DNA of 64,000 nt from the NCBI RefSeq assembly GCF_000341285.1, contig NW_005178468.1, positions 102,051 to 166,050 on the forward strand, written 5' to 3'. Numbering within the stretch: the first letter of the stretch is position 1; the number at the start of each line of letters is the position of its first letter. Source of the DNA: Galdieria sulphuraria (lineage: Eukaryota; Rhodophyta; Bangiophyceae; Galdieriales; Galdieriaceae). Position numbers and translations under genes: made by a program. The notes under the pieces are model-generated. The model saw nothing but the letters and a program-made list of their open reading frames with translations. It did no database searches and was not told the DNA's origin. Shown here in pieces: positions 52,586-63,391 of this stretch.

Positions 52586-52735
52586 CGTAGTGTTTGTATT
52601 CGAACATGTGATACTTGTAGAACCTATCCATTCACATTAAATGCCTAGAACTCTATGGATATATCTCACAATAAATCATTAGTTTTGTGTTTGCAGACTT
52701 CATTAACACAATACTGTGGCATTTTAAAGACAAAA

Positions 52736-54120
52736 TCAAACGTCATCACTTTCATAAGTGTTGATAAACTGCTTTGAATCATCATTGCATTCCTGCTTAT
52801 CATGCCAAGAATTTACTTGTTTATTTCCTCTTCGAATTAGCTCCTTATTCAATTTGCCTAGTCGGAGAAGATAAGCACCATGGCTTTGAATTTGTTGACG
52901 AGATTTATTAGGCAAAACTTTTTGAATTTGCTTCCATTTCGTGCCATATTGTTTGAATGCTTTCATAAACAATGCATCTTCCTCTGGAGTCCACAAGTTG
53001 GAACGACCCTTTCCTCCTAAATTTTGCCATTTATCTTCATTTCCTAGCAAATATGTTTTCAGAACAAGAAAAAACATCCAAAACAATCCTATTCAATAAT
53101 CCAATTTTTATTCTTACCTTTAACTTTTCGGTCACTCTTCTCTTGGGACTCGACATTTCCAACTAATGGTCTATCAAAGTAGGCAATCGAGGAAGAATCC
53201 ATTTCACGCGGTTCTTTGTCAAGATATCTCGTATATACTGCAGCAGAAGAAGCTGCAGTTGCACGAAAACTCGAATCTGTAACGAATGCCTTTGCATCTG
53301 CAGTACTTTTTAAGTTGTATGTTTCTAAGGGCATACGTTGCTTCTTTCTTTCCATACCACTTGAATTTGATAGTGCTTCAGTATAATCTGGAATAGAACC
53401 TGATGAATAGACTCTCATCTTTTCAATAATTTGTTGAAACCCATGAATCGGCCTATTTTCAAACGTTGATATCAAGAAACTACGGTATTTGTAAATAAGA
53501 TGCAACTGTCTTTTAACTTCTTTCTTCATTTTGTCAGTAAGAAGGCGAAATCTCTCTCGTTTCAATCGAATACCTTCAATTGCTTCCCTTAGCTGCTGAT
53601 TCTCCCTTTTAATATTGTCCTTGTCGGTAACATACGGTGCCTCTTGAGATAACGAAACATTTTTATGAGGCGATACTCTTGAGCTATTAGAAGAGACAGG
53701 TCTTTCGGTGCTCTCAAGTAACGCATCCTGTATAGCACTGGTACTAGGAGTCGTGCAAGAATGGATAGGATCTCTTTGTTGAGCTGCTGCTGCTATGGAA
53801 ACTGCTGCAACTCCAGAAGCAGCAGTGGGTACAACTGACGTATTTCCAACGGTTGTTACAACTGTTGTTTGAAGAGTATTGCTAGAGACTGTACCCTCAA
53901 GTTCTCCTTCAACTGGCAATCTTGTTACGCTCGGACTGACAGTAGTAACAACGGTAGACACTGTAGCTGTTTGTGTCACAGGTTCAACAAGAGACAATTT
54001 ATCTTTGGTTGGTGGCACGCTTTCCAAAGTTTGCTGCACTTGAGAAAATTCATGACTACTACTGGGAAAACTACTTGATTTTGGCTCTTCACTTGTTGCG
54101 TCCTCTATCGAAGAGTCCAT
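52736..54120 (-). CDS. SANT/Myb-domain protein with coiled coil
   Basis: Exons are 54120-53118 and 53043-52736 (74-nt intron, GTAAGA...TTGCTAG, phase 1), 436 aa. Residues 1-180 are Ser/Thr/Val-rich and disordered. Residues about 170-225 form a basic coiled coil (KRENQQLREAIEGIRLKRER). After the junction a single Myb/SANT repeat appears: SNLWTPEEDALFMKAFKQYG, TKWKQIQKVLPNKSRQQIQS, HGAYLLRLGKL. The SRQQIQSH segment recalls the SHAQKYF-type third helix of plant and protist single-repeat Myb factors. It is likely a DNA-binding transcription factor; its targets are unknown. Confidence 0.78.
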
Positions 54121-54200
54121 AAAGTTGCTATGGACACAAACTATCCTCCGTAATATGACAATATTGTCCCCAAAATATATATTTCAAACGCAACAATTTA

Positions 54201-55196
54201 ATGCTGAAAAACTACAGAAAACCTCGTCAGTTTGTATTGCCTATCGTGTACAAAAATGCAATAATGCGACAGATGTTTCTATTCAGGACGAAACAAAATT
54301 TGTGGTATTCATTGAACTTGCTCAACTCGTTAATAGAGAACAAAGAAGCAACTCGTTTGTTTTCGTATATTTTTCAGCAAAGGAACTTGCACAAGTCTGT
54401 AGCCTTTGGAGAAAAGAAAGCTGAAACCAAGCGGATAAGAATATACACGAGAACCGGCGATAAAGGAAAATCTAGTCTGCTGACAGGTACTCAGTTTCTG
54501 TCGAATTTTCGCTTGTAATAGAATACTTCACGTATAGGTGAAAGAAAGCCAAAGGATGACGCGGTGTTTGAAGTTTTGGGAACCATCGATGAGTTGAATG
54601 CTCATGTTGGCTTATGTGTGGTATATTGTCGTTCCGTAGAAAAAAGTGTATTGACAACGAAACTTGAAGATGTCCAGTCATCTCTTTTCGATGTGGGTGC
54701 AGCTATTGCCTCTCACAGTTCAAGTGTGGAGAAAACGAAAGGAAACCTAGACCTGGCGAAATTTCGTTTTGACCATGGAAAAGCAAGTGAACATCTTGGA
54801 AGATGATGATGAAAACTGACTTTTACAAGGTTGAGGAGATTGAACAATGGATTGATGAGTTGGAAGAGTCTCTGCCACCGTTGAGAAATTTTATTCTACC
54901 TAGCGGTGGCTTATTAGGTGCACAGCTGCATATTACAAGAGCCGTTGGAAGAAGAACGGAAAGACGATTCTGGACAGCTTTTCAGCACACACTCCCAACG
55001 ATTCAAGATTCTAAGGATCAAATAGAAGCATTACAATGCGTTGGACAGTATTTAAACAGGTGTTTATCATTGTATAGGTTTCTTTTAAGCAACTTCTAAG
55101 ATAGCATCTAGGTTGGGTGATTTGTTATTTGTCGCTGCAAGAATAGCAGCCCAAGAAACTGGAAATCCTGAAATTTTATATAAAAGGCCAAGTTGA
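54201..55196 (+). CDS. MMAB: Cob(I)yrinic acid a,c-diamide adenosyltransferase (PduO/MMAB type)
   Basis: Makes adenosylcobalamin, the cofactor of mitochondrial methylmalonyl-CoA mutase. Four exons: 54201-54486, 54538-54782, 54830-55059 and 55112-55196, 281 aa. Intron 2 (54783-54829, 47 nt) has a GC donor, GCAAGT; a GT donor does not keep the frame. Motifs: RIYTRTGDKGKSSLLTG (ATP-binding), VLGTIDELNAHVGLC, LEDVQSSLFDVGAAIASH, EQWIDELEESLPPLRNFILP and SGG, RAVGRRTERRFW, and GQYLNR-LGDLLFVAARIAAQE across the last junction. The first 75 residues are basic and hydrophobic, consistent with mitochondrial targeting. Presence of this gene indicates use of vitamin B12. Confidence 0.95.
54783..54829 (+). 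other. GC-AG intron in the cobalamin adenosyltransferase gene
   Basis: The 47-nt intron begins GCAAGT and ends TTTACAAG. It joins FRFDHGK directly to VEEIEQWID as expected from the family; the only nearby GT donor (GTGAAC, 4 nt on) shifts the frame to a stop. Confidence 0.8.
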
Positions 55197-55448
55197 TTTT
55201 CTATAGTGACAATATGAAAAAATTCTTATTTTGAAAGATTTGAGTATTTTTGGTAATTGATTTCACCACCCAGTGTTACTCCTATCGGTCATCAAAGCAG
55301 GAGAACACAAAAAGGGAATATGAGTCTTCCACATTTGTGTGCCCAACGGACAGCAATAATGACGTGAAGATTCAAGAACTGTCAATTGGACGTGCTCAAA
55401 TGAGCTTTGACTATTGGCACAGGAGATTTTTCTATCAACGGACATTTG

Positions 55449-56399
55449 ATGGACATTTCAGCTATAATTGTAAGTTCAGGTTAGTCACAAGCTATTGGAA
55501 TATAAAACTCAACGTCCTTTTAGACTGTCGTCGTTTGGATATCTGTTATGATCCTTATATGTGGTGCCTTTGCTGGTCTACGAAGGAATAGCTGTTGTGT
55601 AAGCCGAAGACTTCGTGTTTCTCGTCAAACAGCAACGTCAGAAAGAGAAGTTACCACAGGAGACATTCCTTATAACTCTCCACCGTTTGTTTATTTGTAC
55701 AATGTTTCTCCAACAAGACTAGATACAGTAGCACCGGAGCTTATATATGGCAGCGAAGAGTCCTTTTTAAAACAGAAGCCACAATTGAAGGCTCTTGTCA
55801 CGAAACGTTACTTCGCAAAGCAGTTGACGGAGCAGGAGGAGAAAGAAGAAGTTTTCTCCAACCATAGAGATAAGACCGCTGTAAGTTGGGGCGAACCACG
55901 AACAAGTTCGCCCAGTACAGAGAAAGTTGTACTTGAGGAAGAGTTGAAAGGCAGAAGTGTTTATGACCAAGACATGTGTGTTTCAAAGCCTAGTCTTAAT
56001 GACCTCGTATTAAACGAAAGTGAAGACAAGGCTTTACGCGCTTTTGGAGAGCTCCTCGAGAGTCAAACAATGTGTGTTATTTGCTTGGAAGATTTTGAGA
56101 AAGGTTGCTTTGTTCGAATGTTAAGTTGTACACATCTGTTTCATAGTGTCTGTTTGCGTCAGTGGCTCACAAAGTCAGTGTACTGCCCTTTATGCAAGAA
56201 ATATGTGTTTATGGAGTCAAAATACTGTAATGAAAGTGGAAGACATGGGTATAGGTCGTTTCTCGAAGGGTCCAACGTCTTTCATACTAGTCACTTTTTA
56301 ACAAGAAGTTCACCCGAGTGGTTTAATATAGAGCGGCGTGAATATCAACTTCGAGGACAAAGTTGGCAAAATAGAAATGTATTGACAGCCTTTATATAA
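55449..56399 (+). CDS. Membrane-anchored RING-H2 E3 ubiquitin ligase
   Basis: Exons are 55449-55469 (only 21 nt) and 55524-56399 (54-nt intron), 298 aa. The short first exon provides the ATG and MDISAII, which continues into TVVVWISVMILICGAFAGLR, a single membrane helix; without it the frame has no sensible start. A long polar region follows, then a RING-H2 domain at residues about 198-240: CVICLEDFEKGCFVRMLSCT, HLFHSVCLRQWL, YCPLCK. This architecture (N-terminal anchor, C-terminal RING-H2) is like plant ATL and animal RNF proteins. The C-terminal 70 residues are unknown. Confidence 0.8.
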
Positions 56400-56441
56400 G
56401 TTATGAGTAACTGAATTCTACACCTATACGATAGCATTGTG

Positions 56442-57352
56442 CTAATTATGGGGACAAAATATTTTTTGCATAACTCCTTCGATATTCGAGTTTTTGCTAG
56501 AGTGACATTGTACTGCTGACTCTTCGGAGTGCGAAGTTTTCACAGTCGTTGAGGCTTTCGTACTATTATCTTCTGACAATGCGGTTGCGTAAGGGCAAAG
56601 ACTCAAAGAGGAACTTTGCTCATTTGAAACGGATATGTCTGCGTTGAACTGGCTCTTTTTGACTTTCCTTTTCTTGATTTTCGCTACAACGTTTGCACAC
56701 TCTACCCGGGAAAGGTAAAAGTCACGTTCACGAGCCATCTGAGACAATTCCAGGTTGAGACGTCTATTTTTATGTTTCCACTCTAAAGCTGAAAACAACA
56801 CAGTGTAAATAAAAGTTTCTACTAACCAGAAAACTTATACCTTTTTCTTCAACCAAATGGTACCACTTGAAGCCTTTCAAATACCGAAGACTCCACAAGT
56901 CTTCACTAAAAGGCTTCCGTCTACTTCCAAGGGAATAGCCTGAAATGGTAGGAGGGTCAGCACTATACTTTAGTTTCTCAGGTGCTATTCACCTATTGGC
57001 TGGTTATTAAGCAAGTCTACGGCCAATTTTGCTTTTTCTTCATCTAAGAATTCTATCCAACCGTACTTCGATCGCTTCCTGCGACTTCCACCTGCCTTGG
57101 TTCGACACTTTCTACTTTCGGCATCTAACATAAAGCTATGAAAAAAACGTAAAGGAGGTAATAAACTGTATGCAAACCTTCAGGTTCCAGCCATATTCTA
57201 TCTACAGAACCTATTTTGGAAAATATGGACCGTACATCTACAACACTCATTCGCGGTGGAACTCGAGTTATAAAGACTACGCCTCCTTCTGTGCTCTGTG
57301 CGAAATCATCTGAACTGTTCTCAGTAGTATTAGAACCCTTACGAGACTTCAT
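56442..57352 (-). CDS. ESF2: Pre-rRNA processing factor ESF2/ABT1
   Basis: ESF2/ABT1 is an RRM protein of the small-subunit processome that stimulates the helicase Dbp8. Four exons: 57352-57178, 57124-56993, 56939-56841 and 56788-56442 (introns of 53, 53 and 52 nt), 250 aa. The RRM starts GVVFITRVPPRMSVVDVRSI, FSKIGSVDRIWLEPED, followed by a basic KCRTKAGGSRRKRSKYGWIE and F, LLNNQPI, then the conserved FSEDLWSLRYLKGFKWYHLV and MARERDFYLSRVE, all as in ABT1. A Ser-rich tail ends the protein. Every junction is phase 1. It is nucleolar by family knowledge. Confidence 0.93.
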
Positions 57353-57458
57353 AGGAAAAAACAAGGTATTTTTCTACACAACAATGCTGCTGTATATTCA
57401 GGAATTTTCAATTCGTGTAATATATCGACGACCGCAACAGCACATTTACTGTAAAAAT

Positions 57459-59049
57459 TTACAAAACAACACTTTTTAATAACTTCAGCCTTCCATTCAA
57501 AATTGCTTCCTTTATAAGCGAAAGTCTCAAGGCTGGGCTCGTCCTAGAAAATATACGCAGACCAAATAGAAGACGTTTACGAGAACTTGTCAAGTCAAAG
57601 TCTAGGAACTCCTTCCACTCCTTATCAGGCAGCATAAAGAAAGCCCAGAAGAAGTCGCACATGTCACCTAAAGCAATTTTGGAAAGATATTCACCACCAA
57701 ACTGGTAAAAGTTACGCTGTAAAGTACGTTCATGGGACCATAATTCATTCCATATCGATAGAGGTGTGTTCTTCGATAAAGCCTTATCATCAAACAACAA
57801 CAGTGAGTTCTCAATACTTTTTGCAAGGATTGGTGCCATTTCCATCACTCGTGAAAACATATAACCAGTTGCTGGATGAACCATTCCAGCAGAACCACCA
57901 AATCCTAAGACATTTTGACTAAATGAAGGCATCGATCCACCCTAAGCTCATCCAACCGTCACTTTCCTATATAATAAGTAGCAGAATCATTTTACATACC
58001 ATAGGAATCATACAAAACTCTTCTTCAAAAATATGTTTAATTTCAATTCGAAGAAAGCGTAGTCTCTTGAAGAGTCGTTGTTTCAAGTGTTCAAAGCTTA
58101 AAGGTGGCTTGCTGATTAAGGAAGTCTCTTCTAGAAAGACTCTGGTACCACTCATGGGCATAGCGTATAAAAAAGTTGGAAACATAAATGACTGTGTCTT
58201 ATCTTCCAGGCTATCTTGCATATGAGAATCTCTAAAGTCCATCAATAGCATTTCATCTATAGGAAACGGATGCCCAGAAACTTCGACATCGATTCCATAG
58301 GCTACCTGAAATCCTGGGTCATGTGGAGTATCAAACTTGACAAACGTATTGAAATGTCCCGTGGCATCCACCACAAGACGACAAGTGAATTTCCCTTGTT
58401 GTGAGGTTATGCAAGAATAATATGGCGGCTCTTGTATTATGTTTGCAACAGAATCTTCGAAAAAAACGACACCAGATTCCTTACAAACATTCAGTAGCTT
58501 CTGTTTCATTCTATTTCTGTCAACTTTTCCGTAAGCAAAAGGAAGCAGACGTGTCCTGTTGTTGTCAATGTGAACTCTCGTATTAGACCAAACAGGAGAA
58601 AGACAGTCAGCCAGTTGCAAACTCTCCATTCGGTCGAGCCAAACACCATAATTATTTTTCCAAGGTTTATCTATATGAGGATCAATACAAACGACCTGTA
58701 ACTTTCGCTCACTCAAGGAACGAGCTAAAGCTAAGCCAGCTGGGCCGCATCCAATCACAACAACATCCACAACCTTATCAACCGACCGTTGCAAAAAACT
58801 TTGTTTTGTGTTTACTTTTGTCTCTTCTTGTTCTTCTGTATTGATAAAATTCTTTATGCTTTTCTTGGATAGGCTGTCACCATCCATATACAAACGATCA
58901 CGGAAGAAGGAACAACGTGGGCAACTAGTACGCCGTTGACGTATCAACGAACCAAACGCTCTTAATCCAACACTGCTGACAATATATCTCTTGTGCAAGT
59001 TTTGCCATCTATATGTCTGCAACTTACAGTTAATTTCTAAAAAAGCCAT
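57459..59049 (-). CDS. LCYB: Lycopene cyclase (beta/epsilon type), plastid
   Basis: Cyclises lycopene to carotenes in the plastid. Exons are 59049-58000 and 57941-57459 (58-nt intron, phase 0), 510 aa. Residues 1-90 are basic and Ser-rich, fitting a transit peptide. The dinucleotide-binding motif is VVVIGCGPAGLALARSL, followed by IDPHIDKPWKNNYGVWLD, the region conserved in plant and cyanobacterial CrtL (NNYGVW). Also seen are VVDATGHF, GFQVAYGIDVEV, FMFPTFLYAMPM, FLEETSL, and after the junction GFGGSAGMVHPATGYM. Whether it makes beta or epsilon rings cannot be told. Its start codon is 47 bp from that of the bZIP gene. Confidence 0.95.
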
Positions 59050-59096
59050 AGTTCAAGTAACCGAAATTCCTTTGTTCGAATCTCCAATTGTGTTTC
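59050..59096. promoter_or_regulatory. 47-bp bidirectional promoter between lycopene cyclase and bZIP factor
   Basis: Only 47 bp separate the two ATG codons. The two genes must share promoter DNA or have promoters within each other's transcribed region. No classical TATA box is present in the gap. Confidence 0.6.
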
Positions 59097-59408
59097 ATGG
59101 CAAGTGAAGAATTGGATGTGAAAAGAATACCTCTAGAACTAAAGGAGAAAGTGTTAAGTTTGCCACCTAACCAGCTGACTCATGAAGAAAAGAAATTGAG
59201 AAGAATTTTTCGCAACCGAGCATCTGCTGAACGTTCTAGAAAGCGGATGCTTGAGTTACTGGAAGAGCTTGAAAACGAGAACGCTTCGCTGAAGAAGAAG
59301 ATTGAGCGTCTGCAATCTGTAAAAGTGGAGAACTGTTACCTCAAACAACAACTGAAGGACTTGGACAATTTGTTGCAAAGTATGGCTTCAGGGTTCGCTA
59401 CCTTTTGA
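59097..59408 (+). CDS. Small bZIP transcription factor
   Basis: A 103-aa protein that is almost nothing but a bZIP domain. The basic region is KKLRRIFRNRASAERSRKR, with the N-x-x-A-S-A-x-x-S-R signature, followed by a leucine zipper (LELLEELENENASLKKKIER, then further heptads to LKQQLKDLDNLLQSM). No activation domain is evident, so it probably dimerises with other bZIP proteins or acts as a repressor. ATG 59097 is the only good start. It lies head-to-head with lycopene cyclase. Confidence 0.9.
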   Translation: MASEELDVKRIPLELKEKVLSLPPNQLTHEEKKLRRIFRNRASAERSRKRMLELLEELENENASLKKKIERLQSVKVENCYLKQQLKDLDNLLQSMASGFATF

Positions 59409-59590
59409 ACTTTGTGAAGAGCAATGATGTAGACAAAGCAACCAAGTAAGTCTGTTGTTGTCCAGAATGATCTTGATCGCACCCTCAGAATGTCAATGGA
59501 CGTAAGCACGACTCTTGCAAGGTCGTATTAGATACCATAGAAACATATGGCTTAATGTCAAGTGACATTTCGTAGTTGCTGATTGAAAAT

Positions 59591-60686
59591 ATGAAAAATT
59601 TTGGTTGGATGCTTTTGAATGTTGCTATATTGGTCTCGTTTTTATATTTAGATTTGGCTGTAGCAGAACGCAAGCCTACAAGTCAGGTATAATGGCTAGA
59701 GTTGCCACGAATATATTTCACTTAACACTTGCAGAATCGTAGGTTTGTTTTACATTTTGAACAACGCAATTGTTCAAAGAATGGAACAAAGGAATACATT
59801 GCCAGCGAAAATATTTGTGTTTGCAAAACTGGATGGGAAACGGCTATTGACCAAAACCCATCGACTCGAGTATACTGCAACATTTATGTTGGTTCTTCCA
59901 CAAATAACTCAAGTGGTACTTCAACATCATCTTCTACCACAACCACGGAATATTCTATCGTAAGTTGTTTCTTTTGGACAAACTGTATCCCTCAGTAGAG
60001 AATTCTTGTAGATAATCATCATAGTAATTGTTATTATTATTGGTGTTTGCGTATGTTGCTGTTGTCGCAGACCGTTAATGCAGTGTATGCAAGATTGTTG
60101 TTGCGGATGTGCTGACTCTATCTCTTGGTCAAGCAATGGTGCTCATAGAGAAACTTGTAAAACTTGTAATTCATACCATGAGCATGCCAGAGCTCCATGC
60201 TCTTCTCATTTCCACAATCCATTCGTTTCGGCGCATGATTGCATGCACTGGCAAACTTCTGCACAACCTGTTTATATTCAACAGCCGCCTTCAGTTTGGA
60301 TGCCACCGTCGGTAGTATCGCCATCTTTGCAACATACCAATGGCGTTCTAGTATCCAATGGTCATCAAGACATGTTTCAAGGCAACATTAGGACTCCTCC
60401 TTATAATGAAATTTCAGCGACGAAGGGAAAATGGAACCAGCGTAAGCACAAAACGATTGATGCATCTGTTCCTTTCACTATCCTACCCATACAACACATA
60501 TCCAAGCGCAAAATTATGCCAGTATCTTATAGCGATGTAACTTCTGTAGAAAGCGAAACCCAAATATCGAATCCAAGTCAAGTTTCGGTTTGCAACGATA
60601 CAAACTTTCAAGATTCATCTCTCAACAAGCGTGTAAAGAAAGGTCGACATTCTCATAAACATAGGCACCGAGATAGGAAAACCTAA
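59591..60686 (+). CDS. Type I membrane protein with Cys-rich ectodomain and basic tail
   Basis: Three exons: 59591-59686, 59735-59959 and 60012-60686 (introns of 48 and 52 nt, phase 0), 331 aa. Exon 1 codes a signal peptide (WMLLNVAILVSFLYLDLAVA). The short ectodomain has four Cys in an EGF-like arrangement (NCSKNG, ENICVCKTGW, VYCNIY) and a Ser/Thr-rich stalk. The membrane helix is almost all Ile/Val (IIIIVIVIIIIGVCV) and is followed by CCCCRR and a CCCGC cluster, likely palmitoylated. The 200-residue cytosolic tail is Pro/Ser/His-rich and ends RHSHKHRHRDRKT. I recognise no family. It converges on HAP2, with about 170 bp between stops. Confidence 0.75.
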
Positions 60687-60855
60687 TGAATTGCTGTCTT
60701 TCATAGAAATGGATTGTTTAGTTGTTACTAGGCTTTCATACAAGGTTTCAGTTTGTGCATACAGAAAGAAACCCAAACCGTTCGCACGCAATGTCGCCAG
60801 AGTGAATTTTATGATTATGATATTTGTAAAAGGAATAGCATGTGGAGTCCATTCA

Positions 60856-63113
60856 TCATGGATGATGGGATTTAATTTTTTCATAATTCCGTTTCCGAAC
60901 TGGTTGTATTTTTTTGTGATATGCTGATTCATCGTAAGTTGTGGTCGGTTCCGTCTCATAACGGTAAACATCAGGTGCCTCGATGATACATTGCCGTTTC
61001 TGGTGGTGATGATGATGTTTCCGTGGAACATAATAAACTGCTGCAGGAGGAGCAACATATGGAGTTGTGTCACAGGAGTTATATGTCGAAGAGTCGTCTT
61101 GCTCGCGTGTGCGATGATTCCTCCTGGTTCGATTTCTTTTTTGAGGCATTTTGAACAAATCCATAAGGAAGCTAAGACCAAAATGCAGAAATAATTTGAT
61201 GCCAATGCAGCCCCCAACGAGAAGCCCGACAACTACTAAAATCACATAGAGAATATTCAACCAACAACTGTGCTCAAAGAAGCAAATAATGTTAAAGAAG
61301 CTGCCACAACTTTTCTGACAAGCACTGGAGCTACCATAATTTGTAGAACTTGTTCCATCAGAGCCGCTTGGTTGACCAGCTTGTGGTCCAGTACTGACGT
61401 TAATACCAGATGACTCTACCTTCACTTGGTACCTGGAAATAGACTGACCTATAGAGTTTTGTAAGGAGACATTACAGACAAAGTGTCCTCCATGAGTATT
61501 TTCCACATCTACTTGAAAGGTTACGTTTTTGGTTTGATTTGGCAGAATATAGACTTGTTGAGCCAAAATAGGAAGAATATTGTTCGGGCAAGATACAGCA
61601 ACTTCGTAAGATGCTTCCACCTTACCAGTATTTTGCAGAGTTACCGTCATTTTTCCATTTTTTGAATAAGCTTGAACGAGATTAACGTTTGCACCAATTA
61701 TTTTGCCTTCACTCACATCCACGACATGAAACAGACTTTCTGCCGCAAATTGTAATAAAATGTCGCTGCTTTGAATCCTATCAGTCCAAAAACGCATTTT
61801 TGGGTTGGCTCCAGAAACTTCATTACCATCAAAATCCCCAAAGAACTGAACGAAATAATTACCCGAAGTTCCTTCTTGGAGTGCTTTGAGATCGCTTTTG
61901 TAGAAATTTTCAAGTTGATTGCCAAGACAGGAGTTGACAGCTCGAAGACATCGACTAGACTCATCTTGAAATGCAGAATAACTGACTCCGACCTTGTTAC
62001 ATTCATCTCCTGATAGAGTTACTTGGTCAGTATCCACTAGCATCCATTTGGCAATTTCTGATGGAATATCAGCGGTGCGATTGAGACACCACCATTGTGA
62101 GTCTTGGCAATAGTCAGGTTTCATAAGAAATTTGTTGGAATACGTTGGCGTTCCTTCCCATGGTGAGAAGTCTCCAATATCTTGTATTTGTGTTCCATAT
62201 GTTTCTGAATAAGCTAAAGGGCTGGTTGGGCCCACCTGAAAGGTCTCCAGACTGCAGATACTACTGTTGACCACTGTTGTATTCAGTGGACACCTGGAAA
62301 TATTTACAGTAACCCAATAGTACAACTACAAAAGTATGGATGAATTTTAGATAAATTCTTTGTTGAACACCTACTTCATAAGTTCCAATTTGGAAACCAC
62401 TATACCACAGTGGATCGAACCTTAAACAATGAGCTGCTTGACTTGGTTCTATTTGAAATAGACTTCCTAGCAAATTGCAGGAAAGACCTTCTCTTGTTCC
62501 CTCCGCCAAGTAGTCAGACACACCACATTGGCAACAGAATCCTTGACTATTGTATATTCTATTAGCTGCATCGATTTCATTCGGAGGATCATAAGCATAG
62601 CCACAAGTCGGATTGGAAGATCCCCAACTATCCACACAGGGATTCGTATATTCTTCCAATGGGCCATTCGAGTTGGCTTCATAAACTATTTCATAGGGTT
62701 GATTATTGAAGTCTTGCAAATATACCAAAGGATATTCAATTGCAATTTTGCTTTTACTCAAAGTTATGTGAAGAGTGTAATTGAAAAGATATGCTTTGTT
62801 CGGGTCATTTGGATCTTTTACATACTCAGACTGGTTGCTCCCAAAGACCTTTGCAACAGTAGAATCAACACCTTGCTGTCCATTAGCTACTGCCAAGGTC
62901 ACCACCTGCAAAAAGAAGAGTAAAAGTGATATTCGTAAAGAAAATTTGTTTGATACTCACCCACATTTTGTCACACTGAAGTGAAGATGATCCATTGTTT
63001 GTGCAACTTTGAATTTCTCCAGCACTTATCAAGGTTGCTCTTGTCGCTTTCAAATAGAATAGGACCACGCAGATGATTATATACAAATTACAGCTTGGTT
63101 TCGTACGCCTCAT
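60856..63113 (-). CDS. HAP2: Gamete membrane fusogen HAP2/GCS1
   Basis: HAP2/GCS1 is the class II fusogen that merges gamete membranes in many eukaryotes. Exons are 63113-62961, 62905-62375 and 62325-60856 (introns of 55 and 49 nt, phase 0), 717 aa. A signal sequence (NLYIIICVVLFYLKAT) is followed by the Cys-rich ectodomain; CTNNGSSSLQCDKMW is the N-terminal family start. The HAP2-GCS1 core is clear: FCCQCGVSDY, REGLSCNLLGS, HCLRFDPLWYSGFQIGTYE. After further Cys pairs and an Ig-like third domain (LQNTGKVEASYEVAVSCPNN) comes the pre-membrane Cys cluster, the helix LNILYVILVVVGLLVGGCIG and a basic tail with KHHHHHQKRQ. All domains of an intact protein are present. Confidence 0.95.
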
Positions 63114-63391
63114 TACAAGTGGTCACAAGTTTACCAAGGAAACTACTTAGTTTTCAACAATACTACGAAACATGAACTACAAAATTTGGAAATTCTTTTT
63201 GACAAAGATTCGAAGGGAAATTTTATTTCCAATGCAACCCTCAGGACCCTTCAAAGGACATTCCATGTTGTTTCAAGGCTGTTGGATTCATAATGACCCT
63301 TTGCATAAAACAAAACCGTCTCCTTATTTATCCCGAGTGTAACTAACAATAATTTAGAAGTCTTCTTGTCCGTACATAACACTGTATAGAC

